DNA from: Lentisphaerota bacterium
GTDB lineage: Bacteria > Verrucomicrobiota > Lentisphaeria > Oligosphaerales > JABHEG01
Assembly (NCBI GenBank): GCA_018676675.1
Contig: JABHEG010000334.1
Coordinates: 115,318 to 179,317 of the forward strand
DNA length: 64,000 nt
Reading direction: 5' to 3'
The notes beneath the pieces are model-generated. The model made no database searches and was not told where the DNA came from. It worked only from the letters and a program-made list of their open reading frames with translations. Positions 20,401 to 28,341 of the stretch are shown here, one piece after another; the first letter of the stretch is position 1, and each line of letters starts with the position of its first letter. The position numbers and the translations under genes are program-made.

Positions 20401-20817
20401 GGCGGAATCCAATTTGCTTGGATACGTAGGGCCTGCTTCGCCCCGAGTTCGCTGTTTCTGGTGGTTGAACTGGATCCCCTGGTGCCGCCTGATCGCGTCC
20501 AGGCTCTTGGCCGGCTCATCGGGATAGCGGAGAATGAGCTGGCGGCAGCGGATTTCCTGGATGCGCGGACTCGAGCGGTGGCGTTTCACCCACTCTGAGA
20601 GCAACTCGTTGACACGGTCCAGCTTCCCTGTGTTCTGCGCATGAACGCAGTTGTAGTAGTAATAGTCGTCAGTCCCGGGGACAAGCTGCTTCAGGGCGGC
20701 GCTCCGGTCAGTTGCCAGAGCGAAATTTTCGACAAAACCAATCTCCTTCCCGTCGGCCCCCGTCCACAGGGCAATCGTCAACAGGAACCCGATGCAGGAA
20801 ACAACGCGCGTCTTCAT
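14488..20817 (-). CDS. Giant alpha-2-macroglobulin-like exported protein
   Basis: A 2109-residue protein with a signal peptide (MKTRVVSCIGFLLTIALW...ADG). The centre has several beta-sandwich segments in the style of macroglobulin MG domains (GRGVFVVELVGGGKSSRALIRKGSLHV; DVYLRHVDGVYMLEVRGRTGEARPGYPVNLTI). Glycine/aspartate-rich linkers sit around GEGMGDMGKGGGVGG and GGGMGGGDDFGGFDGGGDDFG. The C-terminal third is helical and ends in another sandwich. I see no thioester motif (GCxEQ), so if it is a macroglobulin relative it cannot trap proteases covalently that way. Start: ATG at 20817, with GGGGAG 7 nt upstream and the signal peptide directly after. The family assignment is tentative; the exported location is firm. 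Confidence 0.7.
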   Translation of the reverse strand: MKTRVVSCIGFLLTIALWTGADGKEIGFVENFALATDRSAALKQLVPGTDDYYYYNCVHAQNTGKLDRVNELLSEWVKRHRSSPRIQEIRCRQLILRYPDEPAKSLDAIRRHQGIQFNHQKQRTRGEAGPTYPSKLDSALLEFGRLRKLTLSRHKGVSGFTPEGIEILPDGPLNSEQRRDLLKRIKRAEAPNIVDLISAELGERQSRGFGSLGAHMRLSLAQLAECLKRHPRLLTEQRFVNEYLARLVPNDDVDIDVDRGEKRAYLGRLRTFVDRLAPSFNSLKAHVLYAQLQFGRETGTYDRDTFMAYLKIPRNMPYVNRMFLARPENKRVHADLRQAFPKTTRLAPVLNDESLVRDYLDHFLRDATDYEAFSDFLQEKYLKHVFAEVKAVNGIGDLERWYALLPASGVQALKNRVDIVFAPTNPRQVAVDNTVALKVAIKNVSDLLLKVYAINTANYYRTTRQEVTVAIDLAGLIPNVEKTFHYEQVPLRRHVETFELPELTGRGVFVVELVGGGKSSRALIRKGSLHVTERVTSAGHLFRVYDEGHQPVMDAGLWLAGREFQADEAGEVVVPLASKAGRKTLVVESSGFAVRHPFNHHAELCHLSAGFHIDRESLLPGEQAELLIRPRLTVAGRQLGDDLSLLEDSVVAITSSDAEGISSTQEFRGIDLSESTETIVRFNVPDNVRTVHAELRGYVTSVTSGERKDVSAERTFAINGIASSDLIDDVYLRHVDGVYMLEVRGRTGEARPGYPVNLTISHRFVRQPVTVTLQSDASGRIELGGLPQISRIAVVFADGARRLWSLPQRPIRHALPIRVPAGNALRLPWLRGVPLDWRNVSMIEVETRGMGRTIRRLTSQLTLEKDVLIVPPLAPGEYRLRAANVFGHQTISVLEDATLQHGHWIGRGRLARATSVNLLNVADLTVADDVVTLQLAAVNPNTRVHIFATRFEPEHDAGEALGGLWGNAPIVRIPPVLGEFTSGRAIGDEYRYILERRRARRFPGNMLQRPGLLLNPWSRKETTAERQVAAAPEPMSASMAKRAKLQATADMAFGEGMGDMGKGGGVGGSVLDFLRERSLVLSNLRPDAEGRIRVPLGEFGTRRQLHVVALDGQTAVSRKFSLPDAPPKHRDLRLARNLPPEDICAEAKNVTLLRGGQSMTIADVRSGRFEVYKTLSDVYRLCMALVDDETGKTLAEFEFVTRWPALDVSRQRELYSKYACHELSFFLHQHDPAFFRQVVAPYLGNKKDKTFLDLWMLGDDVETFLKPWAYGRLNAVERILLGQRVATVTGSISRQMRELQELIPPQPEDENYLFLSALRSSGLALAQGGGMGGGDDFGGFDGGGDDFGDVADIRAPTKKAGRGLTLDRAVVSGAVRTRAVAASGGETDDALADLEGLFAAEEKSLKKRVAKRRKAVRQLFRQASATKEWVENNYYELPIQQQLAELITVNRFWVDYAQHAPKEPFLSKHVAEATSSFAETMLALAVLDLPFAAEAPEMERRNEALTISPKTDAIVYSQEISACTKAAEPAPFLVSRSFYDTADRFRFEGNVRHDKFVTEEFLTHRVYGCQVVVTNPTSAGRVVDVLLQIPRGAIPVADGFYTRSIPLSLEPFTTEMLEYAFYFPQVGQFPMTPVRVAERGLAIARTAPFTLNVVSQLTKFDTTSWEHISQEGSPAEVLAFLKGHNIERLDLGLIAFRMKDAAFFDQVIELLSARHHYDSTLWSYALQHNRKSPAREFLKHTGFPAACGMALTADLLTIDPVTRRTYEHREYAPLINPRVFRLGARHQIMNSGFRAQYTRLLSCLQYRPSLSSADCLGVAYYLFLQDRIAEAMTFFDRVDPERVPSRLQYDYMRAYVALYREAPADAKAIARRYRDYPVDRWRDRFRDVLAQVEEIGGDGAEVQDSENREQRQTQLADTAPVLDVVVEDQALVVTHRNLDECRLSYYLMDVELLFSRNPFVRDVSSQFAVVRPHRTATTKLASKGGVKRVDIPKDYRSRNVMVEVAGEGVSRSVPYYPHAMGIRLSSGYGQVQVTALGKTKPLSKVYVKVYARRKGGEVQFYKDGYTDLRGRFDYASLNSGELEQVERFALLIMSDEHGAVVRETPPPAR

Positions 20818-20837
20818 AACAAAGCTCCCCGGTTCAT

Positions 20838-20864
20838 CGGGACACTCCACCACAGGGTGTCCCG
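20838..20864. promoter_or_regulatory. Leader hairpin upstream of the macroglobulin-like gene
   Basis: A perfect 8-bp inverted repeat, CGGGACAC (20838-20845) and GTGTCCCG (20857-20864), with an 11-nt loop, lies about 20 nt upstream of the start codon at 20817, immediately before its ribosome site. It could affect translation or be an operator. Confidence 0.35.
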
Positions 20865-21047
20865 GGCCAAGACCAATATAGCTCAACCGGTCCCGGAGGG
20901 CACAGAACTGCCCATGCCCACCGCAAGAGGAGACGGAGCGGTTTGCCTGGCCCGCGGGCTTTCGCTGGTGGAACTTCTCCTCGAATCATCTAAAGTCACC
21001 TTGGTGGTTCCGAAAACCGGGGTACCTGAGTTCCAAGGATGCTACTC

Positions 21048-22937
21048 ATGCTCTCGCAGCGCTTCTCGGCTGATGTTGTTGAGTCCAGTCTGAAGTCCCA
21101 CTCAGATTGGCATCCGTATCCCTGCTTCACAGACCGCGCCTCCTGGGACGCGCTCCCCGGAGACTGCCGAGAGACTCTCGTAAGCCAGGCGGATGCGCTG
21201 ATTGACACGCCTTGGCCACCATTGCCGGCTCGACGGATTCTGGACTACGTCCGCGATGGTGACCGAAGTCGATATGAAGCCCTGCATTTCGGCCGCCGAA
21301 AAATGTTGTCCCGTTTGGTCCTGGGCGCGTGCGTATCGGGGGGGACGGATCACCTTGATAGCATCGTAGACGGGATCTGGGCCATCTGTGAGGAGTCGTT
21401 CTGGGGCGTCCCCGCACACATCGCTCTTCAACGGGCCGGAGCCGGTCTCCCGGATACCTCAGAACCGGTCGTTGATCTATTCGTTGCCGAAACGGCGGCA
21501 CTGCTGGCCTGGGCCTTGCACCTGATGCGGGTGCCATTGGCCGATGTGTCCCCACTCATCGCTGAACGGGTCGAGCGGGAGATTGAGATACGCGTACTGA
21601 CGCCCTGCCGGGAACGAGACGACTTCTGGTGGATGGCATTCAACCCCAAACGCCTCCGTGTCAACAACTGGAACCCCTGGATCAACTCCAATTGGCTGAC
21701 CTGCATTCTGGCCGTCGAACGGGATGACGACCGCCGCCTGGAGGCCGTTCTCAAGAGCATGCGCTCCATCGATCGTTTCATCGATACGTATCCCGGGGAT
21801 GGCGGCTGTGACGAAGGACCAAGCTACTGGGGACATGCGGGAGCCTCGCTTTTCGACTGCCTTGAGCTCCTGAGTGGAGCCACCGACGGGACGGTCGATG
21901 TCTATGCTGAGACGCTCATCGGGGACATTGGTCGATACATACACCGGGCGCAAATCTGTGACCGTTACTTCGTTGACTTCGCTGACGCATCAGCCTTGGT
22001 CGCGCCTCCGCCGGGCGTGGTCTATGGGTATGGATGCCGCGTCAATGACCCCGAATTGAAGCACCTGGGAGCGTGGCTCGCCCAGGCGCCGGGGAGTGGT
22101 CCCGTGGAGAAGACCGTGAACATGGGAAGGAAACTCGCTGCTCTCTTCAAATTTGCCGCAGTTGCCGAGGATGAGGCAAGGCAGCCGCTGACCCGCGATG
22201 TTTGGCTGCCTGATACGCAGATCATGGTGGCTCGTGACCGGGAAGGAACTCCTACCGGGCTGACCCTCGCAGCCAAGGGCGGGCACAATGCGGAAAGTCA
22301 CAACCACAACGACGTGGGCAGCTTTCTCGTGTACGCCGATGGATGTCCTCTCATCGTGGACGCGGGGGTTGGCCAGTACACGGCCCAGACCTTCAGCTCA
22401 AAGCGTTACGAGCTGTGGACCATGCAGTCTGCATTCCATAGCCTCTTGCCGACAGTTGACCGCATCCAGCAAGCTCCCGGAGACACCCACAGAGCCACTG
22501 AAGTCACGTACAGTGCCGACGATGGCTTTGCACACCTGACCATGGAGCTTGCCCCCGCATATCCAAAGGAAGCAGGAATACGGTCGTGGATCCGGACGAT
22601 CGCTCTGGAACGCGGCAAGGACGTCGCCATCCATGACCAGGTGGAGCTTGACCGCAGTGGTCGCACCGTGGAGTTGTCCTTCCTGACCCCGTCCGGAGTT
22701 GCTGTGGAAAAAGACACACTGACGTTCCATGCCCGAACACTTCCGGAAGGGCGCGTTTCCGGGACGGGGCACGCCACGTTCGCCCCGTCAACGCTTGCCG
22801 TGTCGATGGAATCTGTCCCGACCGGGCAGGATAGTCGCTTGGCTACCAGTTGGGGAACGGAACTGCAACGCGTGATATTCGCTTACCAGGACACCCCAAA
22901 GAGCTTTCAGCTGACGTTCAGAATAGCACCGTCATGA
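21048..22937 (+). CDS. Heparinase II/III family protein
   Basis: A 629-residue polysaccharide-lyase-like protein. An N-terminal alpha/alpha-toroid region (about 1-370) is followed by the heparinase II/III beta-sandwich domain with the signature GGHNAESHNHNDVGSF and then DAGVGQYTAQTFSSKRYELWTMQSAFHS. These carry the His and Tyr residues used by PL15/PL17/PL21-type enzymes to eliminate uronic-acid polymers. I see no signal peptide, so it may act on imported oligosaccharides in the cytoplasm. Two in-frame ATGs occur (21039 and 21048); the second is preferred because AAGGA lies 7 nt upstream. The aconitase frame begins immediately after its stop. Confidence 0.88.
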   Translation: MLSQRFSADVVESSLKSHSDWHPYPCFTDRASWDALPGDCRETLVSQADALIDTPWPPLPARRILDYVRDGDRSRYEALHFGRRKMLSRLVLGACVSGGTDHLDSIVDGIWAICEESFWGVPAHIALQRAGAGLPDTSEPVVDLFVAETAALLAWALHLMRVPLADVSPLIAERVEREIEIRVLTPCRERDDFWWMAFNPKRLRVNNWNPWINSNWLTCILAVERDDDRRLEAVLKSMRSIDRFIDTYPGDGGCDEGPSYWGHAGASLFDCLELLSGATDGTVDVYAETLIGDIGRYIHRAQICDRYFVDFADASALVAPPPGVVYGYGCRVNDPELKHLGAWLAQAPGSGPVEKTVNMGRKLAALFKFAAVAEDEARQPLTRDVWLPDTQIMVARDREGTPTGLTLAAKGGHNAESHNHNDVGSFLVYADGCPLIVDAGVGQYTAQTFSSKRYELWTMQSAFHSLLPTVDRIQQAPGDTHRATEVTYSADDGFAHLTMELAPAYPKEAGIRSWIRTIALERGKDVAIHDQVELDRSGRTVELSFLTPSGVAVEKDTLTFHARTLPEGRVSGTGHATFAPSTLAVSMESVPTGQDSRLATSWGTELQRVIFAYQDTPKSFQLTFRIAPS

Positions 22938-22971
22938 TATGACTTGCGCAAGACAGAAAGGCGGTCCGATA

Positions 22972-25686
22972 GTGGGCTCCCGAAACCTACCTTTTGACTC
23001 GCTCGAAACACTCCGTGGTACTCCCTCGACGACACACCTGTTCCGCCTGTCGAAGCTGGCGGAGAGCGCCGGTGTGAGCATGGAAAGCGTGCCCTATTCC
23101 CAGCGGATTCTCCTGGAAGCTGCACTACGTCAGTCGAGGCAGCTCGCGATTGGTGAGGAGGAGCTGATTGCCCTGGCTCGCAGCACGACAGATTGCCTCG
23201 ACACGGCGAAGGCTGTGGTCCCTTTTCTGCCTGGCCGCATCTTGCTCCAGGACTTCACCGGTGTTCCGGCCATCGTTGACCTGGCCGCAATGCGGAGCGC
23301 TATGGCCAGGGCAGGTGCTGACCCAGCCCGGATCAACCCCACCATTCCGGTAGATTTGGTCATTGACCACAGTGTGCAGGTTGATGCGTTCGGGAGCGAG
23401 GACGCATTGGCCCGAAATGCCGAACTCGAGCTGACCCGTAACCGTGAACGTTACGAGTTCCTCAAGTGGGGACAACGGGCTTTCCGTGGCTTCCGGGTCG
23501 TTCCGCCTGCAAGTGGAATCTGCCATCAGGTCAACCTCGAGTATCTTGCCGATGTGGTGAGTGTGTCGGAACACGATGGAATGCGGGTCGCGCATCCTGA
23601 TACGGTTCTCGGGACGGATTCCCACACGCCGATGATCAACGGGCTGGGCGTGCTGGGATGGGGGGTGGGGGGCATTGATGCAGAAGCCGCTATGCTTGGG
23701 CAACCTGTGGTGTTCCCGATGCCGGAGGTCGTGGGAGTGCAGCTCACCGGTAAGCGCCCGACCGGAACAACAGCAACGGATTTGGTGCTCCTCTTGACGG
23801 AACGTCTGAGGCAAGCAGGTGTGGTCGGCTGTTTCGTTGAGTTCTTTGGCAAAGGGCTTTCTTCGATGAGCGTTCCAGACCGGGCGACGCTCTCCAACAT
23901 GGCCCCCGAGTACGGGGCCACCGTCGGATATTTTCCCGTAGACCGGCAGACGCTTGACTACCTCAAGCTCTCCGGGCGATCCCCCGAAGGGATCAGCCTG
24001 GTTGAGCGCTATTGCAGAGAGCAGGGCCTCTTTCGGTCTGATGCTGCGGCAGTGCCGACCTTCGGGCGCACGCTGACTCTCGATCTGAGTACGGTAGAAC
24101 CGGCCATGGCCGGCCCGACCCGGCCCCAGGATCGCGTACTCCTTGCCGACAGCCTTTCTCACTGGCAGGCGGCCTTGCGCACGCCACCCGAGTCACAAGG
24201 CTTTGGATTGGCTGAAGCAGAAGCCCACCGACGGGTCACTGTCGTTCTGGATTCGGGTCAGTCCGTGCAACTCGGGCATGGTGCCGTGGTCATGGCCGCG
24301 ATTACCAGTTGTACCAACACGAGCAACCCAAGAGTGATGCTCGCGGCCGGGTTGCTGGCTCGGAACGCTGTTCGTGCCGGTTTGACCAGGAAGCCATGGG
24401 TCAAGACAAGCCTGGCGCCGGGATCAAGAGTCGTGACATCGTACCTGACACGCGCGGGGGTCATCGCACCCCTTGAGCAGTTGGGGTTTCATGTGGTTGG
24501 TTACGGCTGCACAACCTGTATTGGGAACAGTGGTCCTCTCCCGGATGCTATTGGCCAGGCGATCGTTGAACATGACCTGGCAGTAGCAGCTGTCCTGTCG
24601 GGAAACCGGAACTTCTCAGGTCGTGTCCACAACCAAATCCGAGCCGCTTACCTGGCCTCGCCACCTTTGGTCGTAGCGGCCGCCCTGGCCGGACGCATGG
24701 ATATCGACTACGAACGGGATCCTCTGGGCGTCTCTGCCGACGGAACGGAGATCATGCTCCGTGATCTCTGGCCCACGGAGACCGACGTGGAAGCAGCCTT
24801 GTCTGAAGCCGTCGCGACCGGTGATTTTTCACGGGAATACACCGGTGTTGAGCATGGAAACGAGGCCTGGGAGGCGTTGCCGGTAAAAGGCGATGTGCTG
24901 TATGAATGGGATGCGGACAGTTCCTACATCCGTGAACCGTCGTTTTTCCTGGACCTCCCTGAGCAAGCCCCGCCGATCGCGCCAATCCAGGAGGCCCGAG
25001 TTCTCGTGAACGCAGGAGATTCAGTAACAACTGACCACATCAGCCCTGCCGGGGCCTTTGCCGCAGATACCCCCGCCGGAGAGTACCTTCAGAGCCTGGG
25101 TGTTACTCCGGAGGCGTTCAACAGCTATGGCAGCCGACGAGGGAACGACGCGGTCATGGTGCGGGGAACGTTCGCGAACGTGCGCCTGAGAAACCGCCTC
25201 GCTCAAGGCCGCGAGGGAGGATGGACAAGCCTGGAGCCGGACGGCCCGCTGATGACCATACATGGAGCCGCTGAACGCTGCCACGGCGACCGCACTCCGC
25301 TCATCGTTCTGGCGGGGAAGGACTACGGGATGGGGAGCAGTCGGGATTGGGCCGCCAAAGGGCCGGCCCTGCTTGGGGTCAAGGCGGTGATCGCTCAATC
25401 GTACGAACGCATCCATCGCAGCAATCTTGTCGGCATGGGAATTCTGCCCCTGCAATTCCCCGAAGGAGTAAGTGCGGAGACGCTTGGACTGAGTGGGTAT
25501 GAACGTTACACGATCCACGTCAGCGATGCCGTGCAAGCGGGCGATGCACTCCAGGTCGAAGCCCGGACAACCGACGGATCAAGGTGCAGCTTCAACGTGG
25601 TCTGTCGCCTCGACAGCGCGTCCGAGGTCGTCACCTACCGCAATGGTGGAATCCTGCATGCTGTTCTGAGGCGTCTCCTCGCCTGA
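22972..25686 (+). CDS. acnA: Aconitate hydratase
   Basis: A 904-residue aconitase of the AcnA/IRP type, which interconverts citrate and isocitrate in the TCA cycle with a [4Fe-4S] cluster. The cluster cysteines are visible in ITSCTNTSNP and GYGCTTCIGNSGPL. The C-terminal swivel domain has the conserved segment GKDYGMGSSRDWAAKGP. Length fits the family. Two starts are possible: ATG at 22939, one base after the preceding stop but with no ribosome site, and GTG at 22972, with GAAAGGCGG about 8 nt upstream and matching where homologues begin. I chose the GTG. Its position directly behind a polysaccharide lyase is unusual and suggests co-transcription. Confidence 0.95.
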   Translation: MGSRNLPFDSLETLRGTPSTTHLFRLSKLAESAGVSMESVPYSQRILLEAALRQSRQLAIGEEELIALARSTTDCLDTAKAVVPFLPGRILLQDFTGVPAIVDLAAMRSAMARAGADPARINPTIPVDLVIDHSVQVDAFGSEDALARNAELELTRNRERYEFLKWGQRAFRGFRVVPPASGICHQVNLEYLADVVSVSEHDGMRVAHPDTVLGTDSHTPMINGLGVLGWGVGGIDAEAAMLGQPVVFPMPEVVGVQLTGKRPTGTTATDLVLLLTERLRQAGVVGCFVEFFGKGLSSMSVPDRATLSNMAPEYGATVGYFPVDRQTLDYLKLSGRSPEGISLVERYCREQGLFRSDAAAVPTFGRTLTLDLSTVEPAMAGPTRPQDRVLLADSLSHWQAALRTPPESQGFGLAEAEAHRRVTVVLDSGQSVQLGHGAVVMAAITSCTNTSNPRVMLAAGLLARNAVRAGLTRKPWVKTSLAPGSRVVTSYLTRAGVIAPLEQLGFHVVGYGCTTCIGNSGPLPDAIGQAIVEHDLAVAAVLSGNRNFSGRVHNQIRAAYLASPPLVVAAALAGRMDIDYERDPLGVSADGTEIMLRDLWPTETDVEAALSEAVATGDFSREYTGVEHGNEAWEALPVKGDVLYEWDADSSYIREPSFFLDLPEQAPPIAPIQEARVLVNAGDSVTTDHISPAGAFAADTPAGEYLQSLGVTPEAFNSYGSRRGNDAVMVRGTFANVRLRNRLAQGREGGWTSLEPDGPLMTIHGAAERCHGDRTPLIVLAGKDYGMGSSRDWAAKGPALLGVKAVIAQSYERIHRSNLVGMGILPLQFPEGVSAETLGLSGYERYTIHVSDAVQAGDALQVEARTTDGSRCSFNVVCRLDSASEVVTYRNGGILHAVLRRLLA

Positions 25687-25783
25687 CGGCGGTGGGCACG
25701 CAGCATCCCCCTGCTTGACAGGCCGCCTGCAACCCCCTACCCTCATAGTTGAATCCTGCTCCACCATCAGGAGACCGGTAATC

Positions 25784-26704
25784 ATGTACAGACGAGACTT
25801 TATTCGGACGGCTGTTGTCGCAACACCAGCCGCATTTGCCTTGCCTAACCTGCTTCTCGCGAGCAAGACTCAAGTAGCTCTTCCCCCTGGCGGCTTCCCG
25901 GATCTCGTAGCCGTGCGCAACGGTGAACCTGCCCCGATGTTCGACCGGGCAATGGCGAACTTCGGTGGAATGAAACGGTTCGTTGCCAAAGGGCAGACGG
26001 TTGTTGTCAAGCCGAACATCGGTTGGCCACGCGAGCCAAGAACCGGGGCCAATACCAACCCTGAGTTGGTCAAGCGCGTTGTCGAACACTGTGTCGAGGC
26101 AGGGGCAAAGAAGGTGTACGTCCTGGACCACAGCGTTGGGCCACGAAACGCGGTCTGCTATGAGAAGAGCGGAATTGGGGCTGCCGCAAAGGACGGAGGA
26201 GCCGTCGCGACTCCGGGAGGGGACGAGAAGTACTACCAGACCGTTGAAATCGCAGGAGCAGCCCGGCTCAAGACCACCAAGGTACATGAACTCGTTCTCG
26301 GCTGTGATGTGCTGGTAAACGTGCCCGTACTTAAGCATCATATGGGGGCCAGAGCGACAATCGCGATGAAGAACCTCATGGGAGTCGTGTGGGATCGCGT
26401 CGCCTACCACAAACTCGGACTGCAGGAGTGCATTTCCGATTTCTGCCTCTTCAAGAAGCCCCAGCTGAATGTGGTTGACGCGTACCGGGTCACTATGGCC
26501 AACGGGCCGCAGCGAGCCCGCCCGGAGGATGTGCTGGCTAAGAAGATGCTCCTGGTGTCGACTGACATCGTGTCGGCCGATGCGGCCGCCGTGAGAATCC
26601 TGGGAGCCACCCCGGAGGACGCAAAACACATCGTGTTGGGGCATCAGAAACAAATTGGCAACATGGATCTGAGCAGTCTCAAGATCGACAGGATTGCGCT
26701 GTGA
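25784..26704 (+). CDS. Tat-exported DUF362 protein
   Basis: A 306-residue protein with a twin-arginine signal (YRRDFIRTAVVATPAAFALP). The body matches the DUF362 pattern: VVVKPNIGWPREPRTGANTNPELV near the start, VNVPVLKHHMGARATIAMKNLMGVVWDR in the middle and SADAAAVRILG near the end. It lacks the ferredoxin domain that some DUF362 proteins carry; that function is supplied by the next gene, which overlaps it by 4 nt. Start: ATG at 25784, with AGGAG 10 nt upstream. The biochemical role of DUF362 is not established. The Tat signal implies folding before export, possibly with a cofactor. Confidence 0.88.
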   Translation: MYRRDFIRTAVVATPAAFALPNLLLASKTQVALPPGGFPDLVAVRNGEPAPMFDRAMANFGGMKRFVAKGQTVVVKPNIGWPREPRTGANTNPELVKRVVEHCVEAGAKKVYVLDHSVGPRNAVCYEKSGIGAAAKDGGAVATPGGDEKYYQTVEIAGAARLKTTKVHELVLGCDVLVNVPVLKHHMGARATIAMKNLMGVVWDRVAYHKLGLQECISDFCLFKKPQLNVVDAYRVTMANGPQRARPEDVLAKKMLLVSTDIVSADAAAVRILGATPEDAKHIVLGHQKQIGNMDLSSLKIDRIAL

Positions 26705-28341
26705 CCCGCCGTCTGGCCTTGATCCGAGCCCTGATTGGCTGTGCCGTCTTCCTCGCCTTTGTGGCCGCATTTCTAGGAGGAGATGCGACGGCATGCCTGG
26801 CGGAGACGCTTCCCCGCTACCAGTTTCTTCCCGCCCTGCTTGCCGTGCTCACCGTCCCCTGCTCTGCGGCTGCCGCAGTACTCGTTGTCCTCGTCCTCCT
26901 CACACTTGCCTTCGGGCGAGTTTACTGTGCCTGCCTGTGCCCGCTTGGGGTTCTGCAGGATCTGGCTCGACGAACCGGCCGCCTTGTCCAAGCCCTGCGG
27001 AAGCAGCAGGACCGGTCGCGTCACAGCAACGGAGACTGGCGTCCCGCGCTTCGCTATACGGTCCTGGCTGTGGCTCTTTTCTCCTCAGTTCTCGGCGGTC
27101 TGGGCATTCTCAATGCTCTGGCCCCCTACAGTCTGTTCGGGAGGACCATGACAAATTTGGGCGGACCGATCCTGGAACTGGGGCGCCGAGGGCTGTCGCT
27201 TGCCTGTGAGCGACTCGAGATCTTCCAGTTTTCTGAGCCCGGAACGATCCCTGTCGTGGGAGGCGTTCTGTCGATCACAGCGATCATGCTGCTGGGACTC
27301 TGCGCCAGTTCCGCTGCTCGTGGGCGGCTCTACTGCAACACGCTTTGCCCGGTTGGAGCCCTCCTCGGCCTCCTGTCTCATGTGTCCCGTTTCCGAGTTC
27401 GAGCAGACAGGGAGACGTGCACGGCCTGTGGTCTCTGCGCCCGACGATGCCGTACTGACGCCATCCAGGTTGCCGCGGCAGGGAGCGTCCAGGTCGACCA
27501 AAGCTCCTGCGTTCGCTGTTTTGACTGCCTACGCGTATGCCCCAGCGCGAGTCTGGCTTTCACGACCGTTGGAACAACCGGCACGTGTTCCGTGGAAGAC
27601 GTCGCCGGAGAACTGACAGCAGATGGGAATCAGATGGGACTGTCCGCTGGTTGCAGGAACTCACGCAGGAGCTTTCTGGGGTTTACAGCCGCCTCCGTGG
27701 CCGGAGTGGCCGCCGTTCCCTTCAGGCCATTCGTCGCACCACGCTTGCTCTCAGCGGATTCCGGGGCGGTCACGCCTCCCGGCTCTTTGAGTACGGACAA
27801 CTTCGCGAGTCACTGCACCGGCTGTCATCTGTGTGTGGCAGCGTGCCCCACCGGGGTGATCCGTCCCGACATCTTCAAGTACGGATTCAGAGGCCTGCTG
27901 CAGCCGACGCTCTCTTTCGATCACGGCTATTGTGACTATGACTGCAACGTGTGCACGCAGGTCTGCCCAAGCGGGGCCATCCGCCCACTGGCTATGGAAG
28001 CGAAACAACGCACTCAGATTGGAATTGCAGAGCTCCACAAGAGTCGCTGTGTCGTGTACCTGCAGGACGAGGAATGCGGTGCTTGCGCGGAGGTCTGCCC
28101 CACTCATGCAGTTTACACGGTGGAACGAGACAGAATTCTGTACCCTGAAACGAACGGTGGGCTTTGTGTGGGATGCGGCATGTGTGAGCACGTTTGCCCG
28201 CAAAGGCCCAGGGCTATCATTGTGGAGGGATCAGCTGTACACGCGATGGCCCAACCCCCATTCGCCAGTACACCCAAGGTCCCGATAGCGGAGGGATCGA
28301 GTCAGCCGCCCGCGCCGGCCGAGGAAGACTTCCCGTTCTGA
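26701..28341 (+). CDS. Membrane polyferredoxin, NapH-like fused to NapG-like
   Basis: A 546-residue iron-sulfur protein. The first 230 residues contain several membrane segments and two NapH/NosR-type motifs, YCACLCPLGVLQD and LYCNTLCPVGALLG. Next come two ferredoxin motifs (CTACGLCARRC, CVRCFDCLRVC). An internal twin-arginine stretch followed by a hydrophobic segment (RRSFLGFTAASVAGVAAVP) comes at about residue 320. The C-terminal half has four more 4Fe-4S-type motifs (CTGCHLCVAAC, CDYDCNVCTQVC, CGACAEVC, CVGCGMCEHVC). It likely moves electrons from the quinone pool or cytoplasm to the periplasm. GTG start, translationally coupled to the DUF362 gene (GTGA overlap). Its end overlaps the convergent DUF6599 gene by 40 nt. 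Confidence 0.88.
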   Translation: MTRRLALIRALIGCAVFLAFVAAFLGGDATACLAETLPRYQFLPALLAVLTVPCSAAAAVLVVLVLLTLAFGRVYCACLCPLGVLQDLARRTGRLVQALRKQQDRSRHSNGDWRPALRYTVLAVALFSSVLGGLGILNALAPYSLFGRTMTNLGGPILELGRRGLSLACERLEIFQFSEPGTIPVVGGVLSITAIMLLGLCASSAARGRLYCNTLCPVGALLGLLSHVSRFRVRADRETCTACGLCARRCRTDAIQVAAAGSVQVDQSSCVRCFDCLRVCPSASLAFTTVGTTGTCSVEDVAGELTADGNQMGLSAGCRNSRRSFLGFTAASVAGVAAVPFRPFVAPRLLSADSGAVTPPGSLSTDNFASHCTGCHLCVAACPTGVIRPDIFKYGFRGLLQPTLSFDHGYCDYDCNVCTQVCPSGAIRPLAMEAKQRTQIGIAELHKSRCVVYLQDEECGACAEVCPTHAVYTVERDRILYPETNGGLCVGCGMCEHVCPQRPRAIIVEGSAVHAMAQPPFASTPKVPIAEGSSQPPAPAEEDFPF

